From Mimachlamys varia (Eukaryota; Mollusca; Bivalvia; Pectinida; Pectinidae), in assembly GCA_947623455.1 (NCBI GenBank), contig OX392527.1, positions 54,480,401-54,544,400 of the forward strand: DNA of 64,000 nt, read 5' to 3'. Below the pieces are notes generated by a model that was not told the DNA's origin, searched no databases, and was given only the letters and a program-made list of their open reading frames with translations. The translations under genes and the position numbers were made by a program. The number at the start of each line of letters is the position of its first letter. Position 1 is the stretch's first letter. This document shows positions 38,958-51,940 of the stretch, one piece after another.

Positions 38958-40575
38958 TACGGCAGATGTTGTCTCAGTACGGTAGATGTTTTCTCAGTAC
39001 GGTATATGTTGTCTCAGTAAGGTAAATGCGGTGTCAGTACGGTAGATATTGTCTCAGTACGGTATATGTTGTCTCAGTAAGGTAGATGCGGTGTCAGTAC
39101 GGTAGATGTTGTCTCAGTACGGTATATAATGTTTTAGTAAGTTATTTGCTGTCTCAGTACGGTATATGTGGTCTCAGTACGGTATATGCTGTCTCAGTAC
39201 GGTAGATGTTGTCTGAGTACGGTAGATGTTGTCTGAGTACGGTGTATACTGTCACAATACGGTAGATGTTGTCTCAGTACGGTAGATGTTGTCTCAGTAC
39301 GGTAGATGTTGTATCAATTAGGTAGATGATGTCTCAGTACTGTATATGTTGTCTGAGTACGGTATATGCTATTTTAGTAAGTTATTTGCTGTCTCAGTAC
39401 GGTATATGTTGTCTCAGTAAGGTAGATGCGGTGTCAGTACGGTAGATGTTGTCTCAGTACGGTAAATGTTGTCTCAGTACGGTAGATACTGTTTTAGTAA
39501 GTTATTTGCTGTCTCAGTTCGGTATATGTTTTCTCAGTAAGGTATATGTTGTCTCAGTACGGTATATGTTGTCTCAGTACGGTAGATGTTGTCTCAGTAA
39601 GGTAGATGTGGTGTCAGAACGGTAGACGTTGTCTCAGTACGGTAGATGCTGTCTCAGTACGGTAGATGCTGTTTCAGTACGGTAGATGCTGTTTAAGTAT
39701 GGTAGATTCTGTCTCGATACGGTAGATGTTGTATCAGTACGATAGATGTTATCTCAGTACGGTAGATGTTGTCTCAGTACGGTAGATGTTGTATCAATTA
39801 GGTAGATGATGTCTCAGTACGGTATATGTTGTCTGAGTACGGTAAATGCTATTTTAGTAAGTTATTTGCTGTCTCAGTACGGTATATGTTGTCTCAGTAA
39901 GGTAGATGCGGTGTCAGTACGGTAGATGTTGTTTCAGTACTGTAGATGTTGTCTCAGTACGGTAGATGTTGTCTCAGTACGGTAGATGTTCTCTGAGTAC
40001 GGTAGATGCTGTTTTAGTAAGTAATTTGCTGTCTCAGTACGGTATATGTGGTCTCAGTAAGGTAGATGCTGTCTCAGTACGGTAGATGTTGTCTGAGTAC
40101 GGTATAAACTGTCACAATACGGTAGATGTTGTCTCAGTACGGTGGATACTGTCTCAATACGGTAGATGTTGTCTCAGTAAGGTAGATGCGGTGTCAGTAC
40201 GGTATATGTTGTCTCAGTAAGGTAGATGCTGTCTCAGTACGGTAGATGATGTCTCTACTGTAGATGTTGTCTCAGTGCGGTAGATGCTGTCTCAGTACGG
40301 TAGATGTTGTCTGAGTACGGTAGATGCTGTTTTAGTAAGTTATTTGCTGTCTCAGTACGGTATATGTTGTCTCAGTAAGGTAGATGTTGTCTCAATACGG
40401 TAGATGTTGTCTCAGTACGGTAGATGTTGTATCAATTAGGTAGATGATGGCTCAGTACGGTAGATGTTGTCTGAGTACGGTATATGCTATTTTAGTAAGT
40501 TATTTGCTGTCTCAGTACGGTATATGTTGTCTCAGTAAGGTAGATGCGGTGTCAGTACGGTAGATTTTGTTTCAG
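38958..40575. repeat. 1,618-bp tandem duplication, copy 2
   Basis: This is the second copy of 37,340-38,957. It is nearly identical; for example, one unit reads CAATACGG near 40,394 where copy 1 has CAGTACGG. It leaves the shared series near 40,555 (GATTTTGTTTCAG). Confidence 0.85.
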
Positions 40576-42964
40576 TACGGTAGATGTTGTCTCTACTGTA
40601 GATGTTGTCTCAGTGCGGTAGATGCTGTCTCAGTACGGTAGATGTTGTCTGAGTACGGTATATGCTATTTTAGTAAGTTATTTGCTGTCTCAGTACGGTA
40701 TATGTTGTCTCAGTAAGGTAGATGCGGTGTCAGTACGGTAGATGTTGTCTCAGTACGGTAGATGTTGTCTCAGTACGGTAGATGTTGTCTCAGTACGGTA
40801 GATGTTCTCTGAGTACGGTAGATACTGTTTTAGTAAGTTATTTGCTGTCTCAGTACGGTATATGTTGTCTCAGTAAGGTAGATGTTGTCTCAGTACGGTA
40901 GATGTTGTCTCAGTAAGGTAAATGCGGTGTCACTACGGTAGATGTTGTCTCAGTACGGTATATGTTGTCTCAGTAACGTAGATGCGGTGTCAGTACGGTA
41001 GATGTTGTCTCAGTACGGTATATGTTGTCTGAGTACGGTAGATGCTGTTTTAGTAAGTAATTTGCTGTCTCAGTACGGTATATGTGGTCTCAGTAAGGTA
41101 GATACTGTCTCAGTACGGTAAATGCTGTCTCAGTACGGTAGATGTTGTCTGAGTACGGTATAAACTGTCACAATACGGTAGATGTTGTCTCAGTACGTTA
41201 GATACTGTCTCAATACGGTAGATGTTGTCTCAGTAAGGTAGATGCGGTGTCAGTACGGTATATGTTGTCTCAGTAAGGTAGATGCTGTCTCAGTACGGTA
41301 GATGATGTCTCTACTGTAGATGTTGTCTCAGTGCGGTAGATGCTGTCTCAGTACGGTAGATGTTGTCTGAGTACGGTAGATGCTGTTTTAGTAAGTAATT
41401 GGCTGTCTCAGTACGGAATATGTTGTCTCAGTAAGGTAGATGCGGTGTCAGTACGGTAGATGTTGTTTCAGTACGGTAGATACTGTTTTAGTAAGTTATT
41501 TGCTGTCTCAGTTCGGTATGTGTTTTCTCAGTAAGGTATATGTTGTCTCAGTACGGTAGATGTTGTCTCAGTAAGGTGGATGCGGTGTCAGTACGGTAGA
41601 TGTTGTCCCAGTACAGTATATTTTGTCTGAGTACGGTAGATGCTGTTTTAGTAAGTTATTTGCTGTCTCAGTACGGTATATTTTGTCTCAGTAAGGTAGA
41701 TGTGGTGTCAGAACGGTAGACGTTGTCTCAGTACGGTAGATGCTGTCAGTACGGTAGATGCTGTTTCAGTACGGTAGATGCTGTTTCAGTACGGTAGATT
41801 CTGTCTCAATACGGTAGATGTTGTATCAGTACGGTAGATGTTGTCTCAATACGGCAGATGTTGTCTCAGTACGGTAAATGTTTTCTCAGTACGGTATATG
41901 TTGTCTCAGTAAGGTAAATGCGGTGTCAGTACGGTAGATGTTGTCTCAGTACGGTATATGTTGTCTCAGTAAGGTAGATGCGGTGTCAGTACGGTAGATG
42001 TTGTCTCAGTACGGTATATGCTGTTTTAGTAAGTAATTTGCTGTCTCAGTACGGTATATGTGGTCTCAGTACGGTAGATGCTGTCTCTACTGTAGATGTT
42101 GTCTCTGTGCGGTAGATGCTGTCTCAGTACGGGAGATGTTGTCTCAGTACGGTAAATTATGTCTCAGTACTGTATATGTTGTCTCAGTACGGTAGATATT
42201 GTCTCAGTACGGTAGATGCTGTTTAAGTAAGTTATTTGCTGTCTCAGTACGGTATATGTTGTCTCAGTAAGGTAGATGCGGTGTCAGTACGGTAGATGTT
42301 GTCTCAGTACGGTATATGTTGTCTCAGTAAGGTAGATGCGGTGTCAGTACGGTAGATGTTGTCTCAGTACGGTATATAATGTTTTAGTAAGTTATTTGCT
42401 GTCTCAGTACGGTATATGTGGTCTCAGTACGGTATATGCTGTCTCAGTACGGTAGATGTTGTCTGAGTACGGTAGATGTTGTCTGAGTACGGTGTATACT
42501 GTCACAATACGGTAGATGTTGTCTCAGTACGGTAGATGTTGTCTCAGTACGGTAGATGTTGTATCAATTAGGTAGATGATGTCTCAGTACTGTATATGTT
42601 GTCTGAGTACGGTATATGCTATTTTAGTAAGTTATTTGCTGTCTCAGTACGGTATATGTTGTCTCAGTAAGGTAGATGCGGGGTCAGTACGGTAGATGTT
42701 GTCTCAGTACGGTAAATGTTGTCTCAGTACGGTAGATACTGTTTTAGTAAGTTATTTGCTGTCTCAGTTCGGTATATGTTTTCTCAGTAAGGTATATGTT
42801 GTCTCAGTACGGTATATGTTGTCTCAGTACGGTAGATGTTGTCTCAGTAAGGTAGATGTGGTGTCAGAACGGTAGACGTTGTCTCAGTACGGTAGATGCT
42901 GTCTCAGTACGGTAGATGCTGTTTCAGTACGGTAGATGCTGTTTAAGTATGGTAGATTCTGTCT

Positions 42965-43788
42965 CAGTACAGTAGCTGCTGTCTAAGTAAACTAAATGCT
43001 GTCTCAGTATGGTAGATGTTGTCTCAGTACAGTAGCTGCTGTCTAAGTAAACTAAATGCTGTCTCAGTATGGTAGATGTTGTCTCAGTAAGATATTTGCT
43101 GTCTCAGTATGGTAGATGCTTTCTCATTACGGTAGATGCTGACTGTATCGGTACGCCATATACTGTCTCAGTTCGGTAGACGTTGTCTCAGTACGGTAGA
43201 TGCTGTCTCTGTACGGTAGATGCTGTCTCAATACGGTAGATATTGTCTAAGTAAGACATTTGCTGTCTCAGTACAGTATATCCTGTTTCTGCACGGTCGG
43301 TGTTGTCTCAGTACGGTAGATGTTTTTTCAGTAAGGTAGATGATGTCTCAGTTCAGTAGATGTTGTCTCAGTAAGGTAGATGCTGTCTCAGTACGGTAGA
43401 TGATGTCTCAGTCCTGTAAGTGTTAGCTGTCTCAGTACGGTAGAACCTGTCTCTGTACAGCAGATGCTGTTTCAGTAAGGTAGATGCGGTGTCAGTACGG
43501 TAGATGTTGTTTCAGTACGGTAGATGTTGTCTCAGTACGGTAAATGTTGTCTCAGTATGGTAGATACTGTTTTAGTAAGTTATTTGCTGTCTCAGTTCGG
43601 TATATGTTTTCTCAGTAAGGTATATGTTGTCTCAGTACGGTATATTTTGTCTCAGTAAGGTGGATGCGGTGTCAGTACGGTAGATGTTGTCTCAGTACGG
43701 TATATGTTGTCTCAGTACGGTAGATGTTGTCCCAGTACAGTATATGTTGTCTGAGTACGGTAGATGCTGTTTAAGTTATTTGCTGTCT
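42965..43788. repeat. T block, copy 5
   Basis: The markers lie at 43,141, 43,409 and 43,766. The doubled 60-bp opening is present (42,965 and 43,025). It has the internal length of copy 3 and lacks the extra T of copy 4. It lies 13,184 bp after copy 4. No further T block follows in the remaining 18 kb of this array. Confidence 0.88.
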
Positions 43789-46700
43789 CAGCACGGAATA
43801 TGTTGTCTCAGTAAGGTAGATGTGGTGTCAGAACGGTAGACGTTGTCTCAGTACGGTAGATGCTGTTTCAGTACGGTAAATGCTGTTTCAGTACGGTAGA
43901 TTCTGTCTCAATACGGAAGATGTTGTCTCAGTACGGTAGATGTTGTCTCAATACGGCAGATGTTGTCTCAGTACGGTAGATGTTTTCTCAGTACGGTTTA
44001 TGTTTTCTCAGTAAGGTAAATGCGGTGTCAGTACGGTAGATGTTGTCTCAGTACGGTATATGTTGTCTCAGTAAGGTAGATGCGGTGTCAGTACGGTAGA
44101 TGTTGTCTCAGTACGGTATATGCGGTTTTAGTAAGTTATTTGCTGTCTCAGTACGGTATATGTGGTCTAAGTACGGTAGATGCTGTCTCAGTACGGTAGA
44201 TGTTGTCTGAGTACGGTAGATGTTGCCTGAGTACGGTATATACTGTCACAATACGGTAGATGTTGTCTCAGTACGGTAGATGTTGTCTCAGTACGGTAGA
44301 TGTTGTATTAATTACGTAGATGCTATTTTAGTAAGTTATTTGCTGTCTCAGTACGGTATATGTTGTCTTAGTAAGGTAGATGCAGTGTCAGTACGGTAGA
44401 TGTTGTCTCAGTACGGTACATGCTGTTTCAGTACGGTTGATGTTGTCTCAGTACGGTAGATGTTGTATCAGTTAGGTAGATGATGTCTCAGAAAGGTAGA
44501 TGTTGTCTCAGTACGGTAGATGTTGTCTCAGTACGGTAGATGTTGTCTGAGTACCGTAGATACTGTTTTAGTAAGTTATTTGTTGTCTCAGTACGGTATA
44601 TGTTGTCTCAGTAAGGTAGATGTTGTCTCAGTACGGTATATGTTGTCTCAGTAAGGTAGATGCGGTGTCAGTACGGTAGATGTTGTCTCAGTACGGTCTA
44701 TGTTGTCTGAGTACGGTAGATGCTGTTTTAGTAAGTAATTTGCTGCCTCAGTACGGTATATGTGGTCTCAGTAAGGTAGATACTGTCTCAGTACGGTAGA
44801 TGCTGTCTCAGTACGGTAGATGTTGTCTGAGTACGGTATAAACTGTCACAATACGGTAGATGTTGTCTCAGTACGGTAGATACTGTCTCAATACGGTAGA
44901 TGTTGTCTCAGTAAGGTAGATGCGGTGTCAGTACGGTAGATGTTGTCTCAATACGGCAGATGTTGTCTCAGTACGGTAGATGTTGTCTCAGTAAGGTAAA
45001 TGCGGTGTCAGTACGGTAGGTGTTGTCTCAGTACGGTATATGTTGTCTCAGTAAGGTAGATGCGGTGTCAGTACGGTAGATGTTGTCTCTGTACGGTATA
45101 TGCTGTTTTAGTAAGTTATTTGCTGTCTCAGTACGGTATATGTGGTCTCAGTACGGTAGATGCTGTCTCAGTACGGTAGATGTTGTTTGAGTACGGTAGA
45201 TGTTGTCTGAGTACGGTGTATACTGTCACAATACGGTAGATGTTGTCTCAGTACGGCATATGCTGTCTCAGTACGGTAGATGTTGTATCAATTAGGTAGA
45301 TGATGTCTCAGTACGGTATATGTTGTCTGAGTACGGTATATGCTATTTTAGGAAGTTATTTGCTGTCTCAGTACGGTATATGTTGTCTCAGTAAGGTAGA
45401 TGCGGTGTCAGTACGGTAGATGTTGTTTCAGTACGGTACATGTTGTCTCAGTACGGTAGATGTTGTCTGAGTACGGTAGATACTGTTTTAGTAAGTTATT
45501 TGCTGTCTCAGTACGGTATATGTTGTCTCAGTACGGTAGATGTTGTCTCAGTACGGTAGATGTTGTCTCAGTAAGGTAAATGCGGTGTCAGTACGGTAGA
45601 TGTTGTCTCAGTACGGTAGATGTTGTCTCAGTAAGGTAAATGCGGTGTCAGTACGGTAGATGTTGTCTCAGTACGGTATATGTTGTCTCAGTAAGGTAGA
45701 TGCGGTGTCAGTACGGTAGATGTTTTCTCAGTACGGTATATGTTGTCTGAGTACGGTAGATGCTGTTTTAGTAAGTAATTTGCTGTCTCAGTACGGTATA
45801 TGTGGTCTCAGTAAGGTAGATGCTGTCTCAGTACGGTAGATGTTGTCTGAGTACGGCATAAACTGTCACAATACGGTAGATGTTGTCTCAGTACGGTGGA
45901 TACTGTCTCAATACGGTAGATGTTGTCTCAGTAAGGTAGATGCGGTGTCAGTACGGTATTTGTTGTCTCAGTAAGGTAGATGCTGTCTCAGTACGGTAGA
46001 TGCTGTCTCTACTGTAGATGTTGTCTCAGTGCGGTAGATGCTGTCTCAGTACGGTAGATGTTGTCTGAGTACGGTAGATGCTGTTTGGTAAGTTATTTGC
46101 TGTCTCAGTACGGTATATGTTGTCTCAGTAAGGTAGATGCGGGGTCAGTACGGTAGATGTTGTTTCAGTACGGTAGATGTTGTCTCAGTACGGTAGATAC
46201 TGTTTTAGTAAGTTATTTGCTGTCTCAGTTCGGTATATGTTTTCTCAGTAAGGTATATGTTGTCTCAGTACGGTATATGTTGTCTCAGTAAGGTGGATGC
46301 GGTGTCAGTACGGTAGATGTTGTCTCAGTACGGTATATGTTGTCTCAGTACGGTAGATGTTGTCACAGTATAGTATATGTTGTCTGAGTACGGTAGATGC
46401 TGTTTTAGTAAGTTATTTGCTGTCTCAGTACGGTATATGTTGTCTCAGTAAGGTAGATGTGGTGTCAGAACGGTAGACGTTGTCTCAGTACGGTAGATGC
46501 TGTCTCAGTACGGTAGATGCTGTTTAAGTACGGTAGATGTTCTCTGAGTACGGTAGATACTGTTTTAGTAAGTTATTTGCTGTCTCAGTACGGTATATGT
46601 TGTCTCAGTAAGGTAGATGTTGTCTCAGTACGGTAGATACTGTCTCAATACGGTAGATGTTGTCTCAGTAAGGTAAATGCGGTGTCAGTCCGGTAGATGT

Positions 46701-49603
46701 TGTCTCAATACGGCAGATGTTGTCTCAGTACGGTAGATGTTTTCTCAGTACGGTATATGTTGTCTCAGTAAGGTAAATGCGGTGTCAGTACGGTAGATGT
46801 TGTCTCAGTACGGTATATGTTGTCTCAGTAAGGTAGATGCGGTGTCAGTACGGTAGATGTTGTCTCAGTACGGTATATGATGTCTTAGTAAGTTATTTGC
46901 TGTCTCAGTACGGTATATGTGGTCTCAGTACGGTATATGCTGTCTCAGTACGGTAGATGTTGTCTGAGTACGGTAGATGTTGTCTGAGTACGGTGTATAC
47001 TGTCACAATACGGTAGATGTTGTCTCAGTACGGTAGATGTTGTCTCAGTACGGTAGATGTTGTATCAATTAGGTAGATGATGTCTCAGTACTGTATATGT
47101 TGTCTGAGTACGGTATATGCTATTTTAGTAAGTTATTTGCTGTCTCAGTACGGTATATGTTGTCTCAGTAAGGTAGATGCGGTGTCAGTACGGTAGATGT
47201 TGTCTCAGTACGGTAAATGTTGTCTCAGTACGGTAGATACTGTTTTAGTAAGTTATTTGCTGTCTCAGTTCGGTATATGTTTTCTCAGTAAGGTATATGT
47301 TGTCTCAGTACGGTATATGTTGTCTCAGTACGGTAGATGTTGTCTCAGTAAGGTAGATGTGGTGTCAGAACGGTAGACGTTGTCTCAGTACGGTAGATGC
47401 TGTCTCAGTACGGTAGATGCTGTTTCAGTACGGTAGATGCTGTTTAAGTATGGTAGATTCTGTCTCGATACGGTAGATGTTGTATCAGTACGATAGATGT
47501 TATCTCAGTATGGTAGATGTTGTATCAATTAGGTAGATGATGTCTCAGTACGGTATATGTTGTCTGAGTACGGTAAATGCTATTTTAGTAAGTTATTTGC
47601 TGTCTCAGTACGGTATATGTTGTCTCAGTAAGGTAGATGCGGTGTCAGTACGGTAGATGTTGTTTCAGTACTGTAGATGTTGTCTCAGTACGGTAGATGT
47701 TGTCTCAGTACGGTAGATGTTCTCTGAGTACGGTAGATGCTGTTTTAGTAAGTAATTTGCTGTCTCAGTACGGTATATGTGGTCTCAGTAAGGTAGATGC
47801 TGTCTCAGTACGGTAGATGTTGTCTGAGTACGGTATAAACTGTCACAATACGGTAGATGTTGTCTCAGTACGGTGGATACTGTCTCAGTTCGGTATATGT
47901 TTTCTCAGTAAGGTAGATGCGGTGTCAGTACGGTATTTGTTGTCTCAGTAAGGTAGATGCTGTCTCAGTACGGTAGATGCTGTCTCTACTGTAGATGTTG
48001 TCTCAGTGCGGTAGATGCTGTCTCAGTACGGTAGATGTTGTCTGAGTACGGTAGATGCTGTTTTAGTAAGTTATTTGCTGTCTCAGTACGGTATATGTTG
48101 TCTCAGTAAGGTATATGTTGTCTCAGTACGGTAGATGTTGTTTCAGTACGGTAGATGTTGTCTCAGTACGGTAAATGTTGTCTCAGTACGGTAGATACTG
48201 TTTTAGTAAGTTATTTGCTGTCTCAGTTCGGTATATGTTTTCTCAGTAAGGTATATGTTGTCTCAGTACGGTATATGTTGTCTCAGTAAGGTGGATGCGG
48301 TGTCAGTACGGTAGATGTTGTCTCAGTACGGTATATGTTGTCTCAGTACGGTAGATGTTGTCACAGTATAGTATATGTTGTCTGAGTACGGTAGATGCTG
48401 TTTTAGTAAGTTATTTGCTGTCTCAGTACGGTATATGTTGTCTCAGTAAGGTAGATGTGATGTCAGAACGGTAGACGTTGTCTCAGTACGGTAGATGCTG
48501 TCTCAGTACGGTAGATGCTGTTTCAGTACGGTAGATGCTGTCTCAATACGGTAGATGTTGTATCAGTACGATAGATGTTGTCTCAGTACGGTAGATGTTG
48601 TCTCAGTACGGTAGATGTTGTATCAATTAGGTAGATGATGTCTCAGTACGGTATATGTTGTCTGAGTACGGTATATGCTATTTTAGTAAGTTATTTGCTG
48701 TCTCAGTACGGTATATGTTGTCTCAGTAAGGTAGATGCGGTGTCAGTACGGTAGATGTTGTTTCAGTACGGTAGATGTTGTCTCAGTACGGTAGATGTTG
48801 TCTCAGTACGGTAGATGTTCTCTGAGTACGGTAGATACTGTTTTAGTAAGTTATTTGCTGTCTCAGTACGGTAGATGTTGTCTCAGTACGGTAGATACTG
48901 TCTCAATACGGTAGATGTTGTCTCAGTAAGGTAAATGCGGTGTCAGTCCGGTAGATGTTGTCTCAATACGGCAGATGTTGTCTCAGTACGGTAGATGTTT
49001 TCTCAGTACGGTATATGTTGTCTCAGTAAGGTAAATGCGGTGTCAGTACGGTAGATGTTGTCTCAGTACGGTATATGTTGTCTCAGTAAGGTAGATGCGG
49101 TGTCAGTACGGTAGATGTTGTCTCAGTACGGTATATAATGTTTTAGTAAGTTATTTGCTGTCTCAGTACGGTATATGTGGTCTCAGTACGGTATATGCTG
49201 TCTCAGTACGGTAGATGTTGTCTGAGTACGGTAGATGTTGTCTGAGTACGGTGTATACTGTCACAATACGGTAGATGTTGTCTCAGTACGGTAGATGTTG
49301 TCTCAGTACGGTAGATGTTGTATCAATTAGGTAGATGATGTCTCAGTACTGTATATGTTGTCTGAGTACGGTATATGCTATTTTAGTAAGTTATTTGCTG
49401 TCTCAGTACGGTATATGTTGTCTCAGTAAGGTAGATGCGGTGTCAGTACGGTAGATGTTGTCTCAGTACGGTAAATGTTGTCTCAGTACGGTAGATACTG
49501 TTTTAGTAAGTTATTTGCTGTCTCAGTTCGGTATATGTTTTCTCAGTAAGGTATATGTTGTCTCAGTACGGTATATGTTGTCTCAGTACGGTAGATGTTG
49601 TCT

Positions 49604-51940
49604 CAGTAAGGTAGATGTGGTGTCAGAACGGTAGACGTTGTCTCAGTACGGTAGATGCTGTCTCAGTACGGTAGATGCTGTTTCAGTACGGTAGATGCTG
49701 TTTAAGTATGGTAGATTCTGTCTCGATACGGTAGATGTTGTATCAGTACGATAGATGTTATCTCAGTACGGTAGATGTTGTCTCAGTACGGTAGATGTTG
49801 TATCAATTAGGTAGATGATGTCTCAGTACGGTATATGTTGTCTGAGTACGGTAAATGCTATTTTAGTAAGTTATTTGCTGTCGCAGTACGGTATATGTTG
49901 TCTCAGTAAGGTAGATGCGGTGTCAGTACGGTAGATGTTGTTTCAGTACTGTAGATGTTGTCTCAGTACGGTAGATGTTGTCTCAGTACGGTAGATGTTC
50001 TCTGAGTACGGTAGATGCTGTTTTAGTAAGTAATTTGTTGTCTCAGTACGGTATATGTTGTCTCAGTAAGGTAGATGTTGTCTCAGTACGGTATATGTTG
50101 TCTCAGTAAGGTAGATGCGGTGTCAGTACGGTAGATGTTGTCTCAGTACGGTCTATGTTGTCTGAGTACGGTAGATGCTGTTTTAGTAAGTAATTTGCTG
50201 CCTCAGTACGGTATATGTGGTCTCAGTAAGGTAGATACTGTCTCAGTACGGTAGATGCTGTCTCAGTACGGTAGATGTTGTCTGAGTACGGTATAAACTG
50301 TCACAATACGGTAGATGTTGTCTCAGTACGGTAGATACTGTCTCAATACGGTAGATGTTGTCTCAGTAAGGTAGATGCGGTGTCAGTACGGTAGATGTTG
50401 TCTCAATACGGCAGATGTTGTCTCAGTACGGTAGATGTTTTCTCAGTACGGTATATGTTGTCTCAGTAAGGTAAATGCGGTGTCAGTACGGTAGGTGTTG
50501 TCTCAGTACGGTATATGTTGTCTCAGTAAGGTAGATGCGGTGTCAGTACGGTAGATGTTGTCTCTGTACTGTATATGCTGTTTTAGTAAGTTATTTGCTG
50601 TCTCAGTACGGTATATGTGGTCTCAGTACGGTAGATGCTGTCTCAGTACGGTAGATGTTGTTTGAGTACGGTAGATGTTGTCTGAGTACGGTGTATACTG
50701 TCACAATACGGTAGATGTTGTCTCAGTACGGCATATGCTGTCTCAGTACGGTAGATTTTGTATCAATTAGGTAGATGATGTCTCAGTACGGTATATGTTG
50801 TCTGAGTACGGTATATGCTATTTTAGGAAGTTATTTGCTGTCTCAGTACGGTATATGTTGTCTCAGTAAGGTAGATGCGGTGTCAGTACGGTAGATGTTG
50901 TTTCAGTACGGTACATGTTGTCTCAGTACGGTAGATGTTGTCTGAGTACGGTAGATACTGTTTTAGTAAGTTATTTGCTGTCTCAGTACGGTATATGTTG
51001 TCTCAGTAAGGTAGATGTTGTCTCAGTACGGTAGATGTTGTCTCAGTAAGGTAAATGCGGTGTCAGTACGGTAGATGTTGTCTCAGTACGGTAGATGTTG
51101 TCTCAGTAAGGTAAATGCGGTGTCAGTACGGTAGATGTTGTCTCAGTACGGTATATGTTGTCTCAGTAAGGTAGATGCGGTGTCAGTACGGTAGATGTTT
51201 TCTCAGTACGGTATATGTTGTCTGAGTACGGTAGATGCTGTTTTAGTAAGTAATTTGCTGTCTCAGTACGGTATATGTGGTCTCAGTAAGGTAGATGCTG
51301 TCTCAGTACGGTAGATGTTGTCTGAGTACGGCATAAACTGTCACAATACGGTAGATGTTGTCTCAGTACGGTGGATACTGTCTCAATACGGTAGATGTTG
51401 TCTCAGTAAGGTAGATGCGGTGTCAGTACGGTATTTGTTGTCTCAGTAAGGTAGATGCTGTCTCAGTACGGTAGATGCTGTCTCTACTGTAGATGTTGTC
51501 TCAGTGCGGTAGATGCTGTCTCAGTACGGTAGATGTTGTCTGAGTACGGTAGATGCTGTTTGGTAAGTTATTTGCTGTCTCAGTACGGTATATGTTGTCT
51601 CAGTAAGGTAGATGCGGGGTCAGTACGGTAGATGTTGTTTCAGTACGGTAGATGTTGTCTCAGTACGGTAGATACTGTTTTAGTAAGTTATTTGCTGTCT
51701 CAGTTCGGTATATGTTTTCTCAGTAAGGTATATGTTGTCTCAGTACGGTATATGTTGTCTCAGTAAGGTGGATGCGGTGTCAGTACGGTAGATGTTGTCT
51801 CAGTACGGTATATGTTGTCTCAGTACGGTAGATGTTGTCACAGTATAGTATATGTTGTCTGAGTACGGTAGATGCTGTTTTAGTAAGTTATTTGCTGTCT
51901 CAGTACGGTATATGTTGTCTCAGTACGGTAGATTTTGTCT
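49604..51940. repeat. 2,337-bp tandem duplication, copy 1
   Basis: Anchors are CAGAACGGTAGACG (49,624 and 51,961) and the 18-bp marker (51,482 and 53,819). The period is 117 units minus the 2-bp loss in the marker and a 1-bp loss in GTTTGGTAAG. The junction unit CAGTACGGTAGATTTTGTCT at 51,921-51,940 is extra compared with the right end of copy 2. Confidence 0.9.

Larger units (their letters stand above)
30606..42255. repeat. B-type block following T block 4
   Basis: These B-type units contain a mosaic 759-bp gain (31,163-31,921), the 1,717-bp tandem duplication, the 1,618-bp tandem duplication and the left copy of a 6.1-kb segment that recurs at 55.6-61.2 kb. Near 42,255 the sequence returns to the series that precedes each T block (as at 29,070), closing a super-unit of 13,184 bp. 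Confidence 0.82.
36112..42260. repeat. 6.1-kb segmental repeat, left copy
   Basis: This recurs at 55,551-61,188. The marker offset is 19,439 bp at 36,377 and 38,635, then 17,821 bp at 40,253, 40,591 and 41,309, then 18,928 bp at 42,085. The first change equals the 1,618-bp duplication present only here. The second equals the 1,107-bp duplication present only in the right copy. The final shared units include GGGAGATG and GTAAATTATG near 42,131-42,160. Confidence 0.88.
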
